Part shown: piece by piece, positions 55,540 through 64,000 of the stretch | Layout: each line of letters starts with the position of its first letter | Position numbering within the stretch: the stretch's first letter is position 1 | Notes under the pieces: generated by a model | Told to the model about the DNA's origin: nothing | Seen by the model: only the letters and a program-made list of their open reading frames with translations | The model's database searches: none | Source of the DNA: Escallonia rubra | Taxonomy: Eukaryota; Streptophyta; Magnoliopsida; Escalloniales; Escalloniaceae | Reading direction: 5' to 3' | Assembly: GCA_033065855.1 (NCBI GenBank) | Contig: JAVXUO010000831.1 | Span: 206,001 to 270,000, forward strand | DNA length: 64,000 nt | Made by a program: the position numbers and the translations under genes

Positions 55540-55871
55540 GCGGGCTTGAGAATTCATTTGGAGGACTTTTCAAGACTTTCAGAACTCACATTCACTTTCT
55601 CACTCTAGAATTTTAGAGATAGAAACATACAGGACCCTGACGTTGGACCTTGACTCTTTACTTAAGCACCGGACTGTGATTGTTGTCGTGTATTCACCCC
55701 GTGTCATTGCCATCGTAGTAGTGCCACTCCCTGGGTTCTGTTTGGGAAGTCCTCGGTCTCTGCCCTTACTTCATCCTTACTCTGCCCCACATCAGTATAC
55801 TTGGCATCTAACTTTGACTGCAAACTTTGTGGAACCTCCACGTGAGCTGCAAACCCACTTACTTAGCATCA

Positions 55872-56300
55872 AGGAATTAATCATGAATCGTAGAATCTAT
55901 GGTAATGACTTGAAAATCCTTGTTCAATCATCAGCTGCAGTACGCAATGACTCTTCCTCTCCATCTGCCCAGTTTACTTCCTCCACACTTGCGGATCTGT
56001 ACAAAGCCAATATTCATTTTCCATAAAAAAATAATATTGATAGCCTTGCCAACCGAGGTACTTTACTGTTGGTGAATGGTCTGCTTGTTTGAAGCAAAAT
56101 TTGAGTTGGTTCTTTTTTGTATGTTGCATAGTTACAGTTATTCCCAAAATGCTGAAGAAACTCATGACCTCAAATGCCTGGGAAACTTTCTCACACGTCA
56201 ATCAAGCAGCTAAACCTAATATTTCTTGTTGCATTAAAATTACACCTAAATGATGGCAGGATTGCAGAAAAGAAAGAAAATCTGAATGCATGAGAAAGAT
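55872..56300 (+). pseudogene. Receptor-kinase copy C, last exon part 2 and 3' flank
   Basis: Resumes at AGGAAT and follows copy B 39023 onward: RRIYGNDLK (B: PSIYGDDLM), then after a deletion of about 80 bp relative to B the tail AVRNDSSSPSAQFTSSTLAD, a diverged end and the shared 3' flank (GTACTTTACTGTTGGTGA, GGAAACTTTCTCACA). Together with 42809-42911 it is the last ~0.4 kb of a third family copy; no upstream exons were found. Confidence 0.75.
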
Positions 56301-56951
56301 ATTTGAGATGATATATCTCAGATATGTTGTAGATCTGAGATTTTTTATTCAGTTCAAGGCATCTGTTTACTTAAAGCTTCAGTGCTCCATAAATGGCTAA
56401 AAAAAGCTGGTGGTGCTAGTTGGGTATAATGGTACAGTAGCTATCGAGGTGGTGCCAGTGGTGGTGTGCTGAGATGGTAATGGGGGGAGCAAAGGAATTT
56501 TGAGATGCTGGTTAGCGGTGGTTGTGTTGCATGGTAGTTGTGGGTGACGCCATGGTGGCGGTTCAGTAGTACCCATGGCGGTGTGGCAGTGATGGTGTAT
56601 GGTGGTTATGTGATTGATGGTGGCAGTGTTGTCACTGCCAGGTTTGTATCTTGGAGTTAAGTTCTATTTGTGATTTGATTTTTCTTTAGATCGCTATATC
56701 TTACTCATCCCAGTGAACTAACTAACGTTTTAATTTATGTCGATAAATCACATACACGTGACATGACTAACCAAAAGACATACTTAATTTCAAGAATTGT
56801 ACAAATGTTAGACAATATCATGTGATGGGTAACAAAACAGAGTACAAAGAATACTATCAATCGCGAGTTCGCTTGTGGTTGGCTTGAAAAGTAAAATAAA
56901 AGAACTAACAAATTGATAGATAAAAACATCAAACGATTTCAATGATAATGC
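56301..56951. other. Spacer with dispersed repeat
   Basis: 56400-56640 is rich in GGTGGTG-type words without a gene. About 56815-56951 is the homologue of the repeat at 42410-42560. Confidence 0.5.
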
Positions 56952-56965
56952 AAATTTGAAGGATT
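56952..56965. repeat. LINE target duplication, left copy
   Basis: AAATTTGAAGGATT, identical to 58308-58321. It is followed directly by a run of T, the poly-A tail of the minus-oriented LINE. Confidence 0.92.
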
Positions 56966-58307
56966 TTTTTTTTTTTGGTCAAAGGTCCTTTGTATTCATT
57001 AAGCTCAAACATATACAAAAACGTTTTCAATCTATATACAGTAATCTGATCTCTACTTTACAGTATGTACATTATACTAAGAGTACTCTTTGCGTATCTA
57101 AATTCCATGCTTGACAGATATCCAAATTTTGAGTTGTTGCATGACTTTTCTTCCAGCTCAGTGTTCTGTAATAGACCCATTGCTTGATCATTTGCATACA
57201 CCCCTCTTCTGTAGCTTCTTGCTGATTGAATATTCTAGCATTCCTCTCTTGCCAAATCCCATAGATGACCACAGCTATTAAGAGTTTACACATTCTTGCT
57301 TTGAGACCTTTTCCCCTGAATTGAAGCAGTGAATATTGCATGAGTTGCTGCCATGTTAGCAGAGGTATGCTCATGTTCAGCTTCTTAAAAGCTTCCTTCC
57401 ATATGTTCTGTGCATAAGAGCATTGCACAAATAAGTGATTATCATTTTCAGGAAATCTCCTACACATAACACATTGATCTTCAGGGATGACATTCCATGC
57501 CTTAAGTTTTGTTTTGGTTCTCAATCCCCCTTTACATAGAAGCCACAAAATCATAGCACATCTAGGAATATGTCCTTTGAACCAGACTAGTTTACTCCAA
57601 GGAGCTATTGGAACTCTTGTTCTAAGAGCTTCCCAAGCAGTTTTAATGGTAAATTCACCATTAGAACTGAGCATCCATTTTACTTGGTCAGGATTCCTAG
57701 TATCAGGAATAGGTAGTGTAGCCAAGATACCATTTAACCTTCTAAGATCCACTGATCTGTTGGGTAACAGTTTCCATGCATTGCCCTGTATGACTTCCTT
57801 GACTTTGGCATTGATTCCCAGCCCTGAGTCATATATTATCCTTTGCCCATATTGCTGGATTATTGGTTTTTCAAGGAGCCAATTATCCAGCCACAACCAT
57901 GTCAAATTCCCATCCCCCACTTTGTAATTGATAAAGTGACTACATTTCTCTCTGATCTTCAGAATTTTGCACCAAGTCCAGGACAGACAAACTGGTGGCT
58001 TGAAAGTCCAAAGATGCCTCTGCTTAATGATGAAAATGTGGCACCACTTGACCCATAGAGAATCCTTCTTATGAGCAAGGTCCCAAAGGTGTTTACAAAT
58101 GGCAGCCTTATTCCACTCCTCAACTCTTTTTAATCCCAAACCTCCTTCACTTTTTGGAATGCACAAATCTTTCCAAGCTACTTTAGCTCCTGTGCATTTA
58201 GCTTCTTTACCATGCCAAACAAAGGCTCTGATTTTCCCTTCAATCAGCTTGATAATTCTTTTAGGTAGAATGAAGATAGAGCACCAATAAACAAACAAAC
58301 TACTCAA
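56966..58307 (-). mobile_element. L1-type LINE, 5'-truncated
   Basis: 1342 bp bounded by a 14-bp target duplication and ending (on minus) in a short poly-A tail (T run at 56966-56976). Only the 3' end of ORF2 is present; 5' truncation is the rule for L1 copies made by target-primed reverse transcription. It hit the dispersed repeat shared with 42.4 kb. Confidence 0.93.
57072..58307 (-). pseudogene. LINE ORF2 C-terminal region
   Basis: 411 codons open to a stop at 57072. It lacks endonuclease and the RT catalytic motifs. The start reads LPKRIIKLIEGKIRAFVWHG and KVAWKDLCIPKSEGGLGLK, the thumb/post-RT region of plant LINEs. KVGDGNLTWLWLDNW and then SNGEFTIKTAWEALR follow, and a zf-RVT domain (VWFKGHIPRCAMILWLL, DQCVMCRRFPENDNHLFVQC). 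The frame has no internal stop, so the copy is young or little decayed. Confidence 0.9.
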
Positions 58308-58321
58308 AAATTTGAAGGATT
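58308..58321. repeat. LINE target duplication, right copy
   Basis: AAATTTGAAGGATT, identical to 56952-56965, at the truncated 5' end of the LINE. Confidence 0.92.
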
Positions 58322-58440
58322 AATTCCTAACACAAATAGAATTGATCGGTCTAACGCGCTGATTCAAATTTAAAGACACGTAATTATAACCTCTAATTGC
58401 GCAATTAAACTCTAAAGTCTTGATCTTCTCAAACATATTA

Positions 58441-58785
58441 TTCCCTCCGTCCCACATAAATTGGTCATATTTTTTTTGGCCTATCCAACAAATGACTCAC
58501 TTTCCAAATTAAGAAAGATTCTGTAAATATTTTTCTATATTTTTCCTATTTATTTTTTATTTAATTTCTCTATCCACTGACTCATTTTCTCTCTCCTGAC
58601 CTACCTTCTTACACTTTTTTATTCTATTTTCTCTCTCTACATTTAACACTAAACTAATTCATTTTCTCTCTCCTGTCCTACTTTCTTCTCCTCGAGTAAA
58701 ATAGAAAACACCTGCACAATATATAATGTAAATCCTTAATCTGTGCACATAAAAAAAGCGATTGAATTATGTGGGACGGAGGGAG
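58441..58785. mobile_element. Stowaway-like MITE, 345 bp
   Basis: Left end TTCCCTCCGTCCCACATAA and right end TTATGTGGGACGGAGGGAG are near-perfect inverted repeats matching the Stowaway terminus, with the TA target duplication at 58439-58440 and 58786-58787. The interior is AT-rich and non-coding. Mobilisation would need a Tc1/Mariner transposase elsewhere. Confidence 0.9.
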
Positions 58786-58949
58786 TAAAAGTTAAAAGTG
58801 AAAAAACACTCCTAACATAAAAGGCTACATAATATTTTAAATTGATTTGAATGGATTAAAAAATTTGGCGTCTAACAAGCAAAGTCCCTACGTAAATAAT
58901 CATCCTCGTCACCAAATGTCTAATGATGAAATTTGTTTAAACGCGTATT

Positions 58950-58985
58950 ATCTATATCTATATCTATATCTATACATATATAAAA
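58950..58985. repeat. TATATC microsatellite
   Basis: ATCTATATCTATATCTATAT and following TACATATATA form a short simple repeat. Confidence 0.85.
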
Positions 58986-59044
58986 GTATGTATGAGCTTA
59001 AATGGCTAATCTTTTCTTTCCTTAAATTACCCTTTTCTAATTGA

Positions 59045-59400
59045 TTTTTTTCATAAAAGATTAAGGGCGAGTAAGGGCATTTTTGACTTATAATATTTTT
59101 TTTCCATTAAATACCCCTTTTCAAATTAGAATGTTATTTAAAAATGAGGGTGTTTTTGGCTTCTCATAGAATGTCAAGCCTCCTTCCTTAAAATACCCTT
59201 ATTGGAATATATGTTTTGGTTAGGGTTAATGATTGTTTTGACTTTTGATTTAAAACTATTTTTTCATTAAATACCTATTTTTAATAAGAGTGTGATTAAA
59301 AAATAAGGATGTTTTGACTTCTCATATGAAATCAAGTCTCTTTCCTTAAAATATCTTTAGTGGAATATATGTTTTTGTTAGAGTAAAGAGTTATTTTGAC
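59045..59400 (+). repeat. Dispersed repeat, two diverged tandem copies
   Basis: About 59045-59220 and about 59225-59400 share TTTTGACTT, CATTAAATACC, GGTGTTTTTGGCTTCTCATA and CCTTAAAATA...TGGAATATATGTTTT phrases at about 180-bp spacing. An inverted copy of the first part is at about 14770-14880. Confidence 0.7.
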
Positions 59401-59892
59401 CTTTCTTGAAGAAAAAAAAGGAGAGGAAACCCTATGAAAGTCCTATAAAATCACCCTTGAACTCCTGCATGTTTTCTAATTATTAAAAAAATCTCTATCA
59501 AACTCTACCATTTAGAGTTAATTAATCTTCTCCATCATATTTGATTAAAAAAAATAACCTGCAGAGAACATAGTTTTCTGTAGACTTTTACGAGAAATAT
59601 AATATACCTAAACTAAATTGAATATTTTTTCAGTAACTCAATCCTTTTTTTTGTAGTATTTCATATTTGCATGCTGATGCGTATGCTACAAATTTAAATT
59701 ATTCTGCATGTATATAGATTTCTATAAACATATTAATCTCTCTATCTTAAAAGTGTGAAGTGTTTAGACATGTTTTTATGTTTCTAAACATTTTTATCCC
59801 TAAAATACCAATTGAAATTTCACATAAGACCAACTACCCGCCAGTTTAAAAAACAGAGCGACATCCTGCCACCCGCTCAATCCACCTCTAAG

Positions 59893-60162
59893 TGGCGCCT
59901 TAGTTTCAAAAGAAGCGGTGCTTCTCTTTTGCCAGATTCTATCCCTCCCCACGCACACTCCGCCGTTGCCTCTAGAAGGATTCCTGCTTTCTGTAATTCA
60001 TCCAATTCTTCATCTGCAGGTCAGTTATGGCGCCTTAGTTTCAAAAGAAGCGGTGCTTCTCTTTTGCCAAACTCTATCCCTCCCCGCGCACACTCCGCCG
60101 TTGCCTCTAGAAGGATTCCTACTTTCTGTAATTCATCCAATTCTTCATCTGCAGGTCAGTTA
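59893..60162 (+). repeat. Two 135-bp tandem units, frame-preserving
   Basis: TGGCGCCTTAGTTTCAAAAG starts at 59893 and 60028; the units are almost identical. The length is a multiple of three, so the frame 59812-60171 (119 codons) carries the same 45-residue block twice (WRLSFKRSGASLLP..., SAVASRRIP...CNSSNSSSAGQL), and another overlapping frame (59918-60388) does too. Each unit ends CTGCAGGTCAGT, which fits a splice donor. No known domain; it could be a first exon or an untranslated region of an unrecognised gene. Confidence 0.7.
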
Positions 60163-60169
60163 TTGTATT

Positions 60170-63100
60170 AACAAAATCTCATTTCATGAATCAATGAACG
60201 GAAACACTCTATTCTCAGTTTTGATTATTCTGCGTTATACATTCTATTCTTCAATTTCGACTCTCTATCATGCATCCGATCACTCTACGCACATGAGGTC
60301 GCATCCTCTACCACCATCGCCAGTCCCTCGATCAGGACAGCATTTGATCATTATTTTGCATGATATCCACGAACTTCAAAATGATTAATTTCAATTGTGC
60401 GAAAAGACAATCTGGTTTGGATTAGCATCTCCACTTCTTCCTTATGTGACTCCTACATGTCTTCCCTCCATTAATTCTTAGTAAAAGGGCTTCGTGCTTT
60501 CATCCCCTTTTACCATTGCATGCAAGGTGTTTGAAGAAATGCAAATTGCCATATTGTCTTACCCAATCACATAGGAAAAAGCAGATTTAGGAATCATTAG
60601 GAAAATTTCATGAGCTTAAAAAGTGTGTTGCTTCCAATTATGCCTAGGGTGGTTCGTTATAGACTGAGTATAGGTGAAGTTGTTTAGATGACTAGACTAC
60701 GCTTGGGAATTTCGCCGATTAACTTGTTTAGATGACTAGACTAGACTAGGGAATTTCTTGGATTAAATTTTCATCTTGTTTAGGATTCCTTGTTGCTTTT
60801 GTTAGAAAAGTAAGACTTACTGCCAACAATGACTGCCGAAGTCCAGTTAGCGACCACGAAGAATTCTCCCTTAAATCATAACCGAACCTTGTTATTACAC
60901 TTGTCTATGTTTTTAGGTATCCCATGATTTATGGTAGAAGTCCGAGCCCCCGATTTAAGAAGTGGGTTCCAGGGAGTGATTGTAAGCCATCAATCAGCAA
61001 GCATTTTATTTGTTTCTACTGAGTCTCTAAAAACATGGTTATGTGGTTATACTTGTGCAATAATGCCTTACTAGGTTTTTGTGATTGTGCTGGAGAATTA
61101 CTCCTTTTTTTTTATTTTTATTGTTGCCACTACTTTTGAAATTCTGACCTTTTGTTAGTCTAACGTACCAAGATTATATCCTAATTTGCATCTGATTATG
61201 ATACAGGTAGGGCTATAAAACCAACCAAGTGTGTCAAAGGCATGATCTTCGTTTTTAGTGCATCTTCTTTGATTGCGACCAATGTCGTCTTTGAGCCAAA
61301 AAAAACATATGGTTTGTATAGGAACTTCAATTTTATAATTGCCAAAGGAATCATATTTATGTCACTGATAGTCAGTGTCGAGAAGATATAATCAAGCAAT
61401 TACAGGATAAAGACCAGGGAATTTTGTTTTAAAAGTATTCAGTCGATGCTTAAGTTGCTTTTGAATTTCACTTGGAATTTAACGTCACGTCCTTTTTTTT
61501 AACAGCTTAGATATGCACTTAATATTTAGTCTTTGACAATGTGAACTTGTTTAGGAATCCTCGTTGCTTTTGCTAGAAAAGAAATATTTTAGGGGATTGT
61601 CAAATTTTCACTGACAACAAAAACTGCCAATATTACATTTGAAAGAGCTGTAGAAACAACTTCTGGAGACGAGTCGACTGGAAAATTTAGTCAATTTTGA
61701 ATTGGTGGGCTGTGTTTCTGATGTTTTGCCAACAGTTAGAATAAGCTCTGTAACATGCAAGGTTATGTTTTCTACTTACCTGAGAACTAGAACCGGTTGC
61801 TGGCTCTTTAGGACTGTTCAGCTCCTCTTGTGGGGGCGTCGCTTTGTTGATGACCTAGAACCGCTAAGAAAAGAACATACACAAAACCCTTCAAATCAGC
61901 CCCTCAAGACCATCAGGAGCTTCAAGTATTTGTACGCCATATAACTAAGTTTTTAAACAGTATTTTAACTGCAGTAGGAGCGCAATTCTTTGAAGAAATT
62001 TTTGCCTTAATGTATTGAGTATAATGAAGGCAAAAATACTTAGTATGTTCTAATCTTCAATTCATTGTCTTGATATTGATAATCATAAGCCTATAGTCCG
62101 GCAGCCCCTGCAGACACCTCTCCTTACCCTTTTAATCCTTAAATTCTTGCTTCCACGTAGTCAGGCCCTATAGTCTCTTACTTCCTGCTGCCTTTTGCAT
62201 CAGTCGGTAACCACTCGAAGGGATCCTTTCCATTGTAAAGTTTTAAAGCACTGTCGTGGTAACTTCTCCTTTTGATTCTTTAAAAGTTGGGGGTATTTTA
62301 GTTTGCATAATGTTACATCTGCAGAAGATAGCTAATCTTTTGGTTATTCAATTTTCTTGCTTAAGAAGAATTTAATTATCTTGTTTCCAAGTGAAGTCTA
62401 ATCAATATGCGATAAAACAGGCATGCCAGAGAAACTTGGAGATGCAATGGCTAGGTCAAGGCCTTGAAAAAAATTAAGCTTGCATTAATCAAGCTTTCTA
62501 TGATATGATGGCAGGAGGGTTGAGGATGTAGTTAAGTGACTCAGTTGAGTTTCTTCTTTGCTTAATTTCAACACTCAGAAATTATTATATCTACAGCTAT
62601 CCATTACTTTGATTCCAAACATTTTCCTGTGTTTTTCTACTTTTGTACCAAGTTAGTTGATTTGACAAAGAGAGATATCTCTTTGTGGGATACGTGATTT
62701 CTATGCAGAGAGTTATTTTGTTGCAAAATATGCTTGGACTGAATGCTATATTAAGAAATGGTGTCGTATTTGATTGAAAATATCCAGCCAGTGTTTGAGT
62801 ATGTGTGCATGCACACATGTCCATTGATTTTCTTGTAATTGTATAAAATATGTTAGTTCATTAACTGTTACTTAAAATTTCTTTTATATTAGTTCTACTT
62901 AGTCGCATGTTGGGATGCTACCAAACTAAGTTAAATGACACAGTAATTTTTGGGAAGGACATGTGAAAATGTGCCTTTAGCTGAAAATTTTTAACACCAA
63001 GTGGAGTTACATATCATAAGCCAATAGTATAAACAATAAAGGAAATAAAAGGAATGCACTATCTGAAAGGGCATTTATTTTCTTAACCATAATTGACGCC

Positions 63101-64000
63101 AAAGTGATATTCATTGTAGTCTTAATCCTTTCATCAGTTACTTTAAGCTACTGATTTTTTGGTTAGTTCATTAACTGTTACTTAAAATTTCTTTTATTTT
63201 AGTTCTACTTAGTCATATCATTGAGTGAATGGTTAATACATATGTGCATATATATACATGTGCATATATAATGAAGTACTAATTGTAAGTGCATGCTATG
63301 TAACTTTGAAAGTGAGGTTATGAATTTTGTGCCTTTTTTGCTTACTTTTTCCATAACTATTGTTTAACCTTATGGCATCACTACGACTAAAGGATGCTGA
63401 GTTCATTGGAGGATACTTTGCTGCATGATCATTTTCCTCATTCAAAACTTGTATCTGAATCTGTATACGCATATGTGGGTGCAACTGCATGAATGCTGTA
63501 TTTGAACTAAGATGATATGCATATTGCTTGTGCACTTGAGGAGTAGAAAATAAAGCCTGCGTTCGGGGTACCTTGGGTAATGCCGAATCAGTTTCTACTT
63601 TGCTTAATTTATGGGCTGAGTGGCGTCTTTAGAAGGCGAGGTGTCACAGCTGGAGAGCAGCTCTTCAATGTATCTGATGGTGTGTTCAACATCGTTGCTG
63701 CATCACTGGGTTAAGAGGTGTGGTTAGAAGCCATGGCGTCACCTGTGGACCATGGCTCCTCTATGCCTCTACTTCTTTTGGTCAGCATCTTTGCTGCATC
63801 CAAGTCCTAATTTTTCATATTATTCTAGCTAATTAAGTAGGAAATTGCAGAGCCGAAGGAAGGGGACACCTTGCCAATCGTCATTTGACTGACGTAAGCC
63901 TTGGAGATTGTTATGTCTAAAGCAATCCATTACATTGATCCCAATACTTTTTGTTGTTTTTCTGCTTTGCAGTAAGATTGCTAATTTGATAAAAATAAAT
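60170..64000. other. Region with dispersed direct repeats, no gene recognised
   Basis: All open frames are short and none shows a domain. Repeats noted: GTTTAGATGACTAGACTA twice near 60690-60750; CTTGTTTAGGATTCCTTGTT (60777) against CTTGTTTAGGAATCCTCGTT (61549); a ~54-bp unit GTTAGTTCATTAACTGTTAC at about 62856 and 63164; and a diverged pair about 62580-62660 and 63900-64000 (CCATTAC.TTGATCCAA.ACT). An intron-rich gene with short exons, possibly starting at the 59.9-kb units, cannot be excluded. Confidence 0.45.

Larger units (their letters stand above)
42912..55871. mobile_element. Nested insertion of ~13 kb splitting the copy C exon
   Basis: Copy C coding sequence ends at AGGAAT (42906-42911) and resumes at AGGAAT (55872-55877), aligned to adjacent positions of copy B (39023-39029). 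The simplest reading is an insertion with a 5-6 bp target duplication. Once the later Gypsy element (43909-54575) is removed, the inserted unit is a GC-rich repeat of about 2.3 kb (42912-43908 plus 54576-55871). Its ends are ATCGCTATCC and CTTAGCATCA, without clear TG...CA, so its class is undetermined; a solo LTR or DNA element is possible. Confidence 0.65.

Overview
This is plant nuclear DNA, most likely from a eudicot. The evidence is iMet-tRNA-primed LTR retrotransposons of the plant Copia and Gypsy lineages, a FAR1-type Mutator-like element, Stowaway-like MITEs, and plant leucine-rich-repeat/malectin receptor kinases with short GT-AG introns. I found no intact cellular gene. The window is a patchwork of nested mobile elements and decayed receptor-kinase copies. 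No tRNA, rRNA, CRISPR array or bacterial feature was seen.

Layout. 1-6851: a Gypsy-lineage LARD-type element (long LTRs, no coding interior), with 785 bp of its 5' LTR and all 3742 bp of its 3' LTR in view; the shared 785 bp differ at one base. 6852-~14330: remains of a Mutator-like element. A plant-mobile-domain (PMD) to Ulp1-protease reading frame on + faces a FAR1/DDE/SWIM transposase on -, with an array of ~167-bp repeats between their 3' ends. The LARD joins the PMD gene inside a coding exon. 15010-25490: 5'-truncated receptor-kinase pseudogene A, carrying a complete Tork/Tnt1-like Copia element (16954-21857, TSD CAAAT) in an intron. 27054-28916: gag-protease-RT remnant of a Tat/Ogre-like Gypsy element. 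29048-30250: a TIR-type non-autonomous element with a partial tandem duplication. 30738-39254: receptor-kinase pseudogene B, structurally complete (signal peptide, LRRs, malectin-like domain, TM, kinase) but with at least two stops, two frameshifts and a lost splice acceptor.

42809-56300: the last exon of a third receptor-kinase copy (C), split by about 13 kb of nested DNA. A GC-rich repeat lies in the exon (AGGAAT on both sides); a Gypsy/LARD-like element lies in that repeat (TSD TCCGG, and the empty site can be read in a neighbouring repeat copy); an RT-deleted Copia element (50035-53783) lies in the Gypsy LTR. 56966-58307 is a 5'-truncated L1-type LINE with a 14-bp TSD. 58441-58785 is a Stowaway-like MITE. 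59893-60162 holds two 135-bp tandem units. From 60170 to the end I recognise no gene, only dispersed direct repeats.

The genes do not form a working pathway. The value of the window is its insertion stratigraphy and the PMD-Ulp1/FAR1 arrangement. Exon borders were inferred by comparing the receptor-kinase copies with each other and with general family knowledge; no alignment or database search was run.
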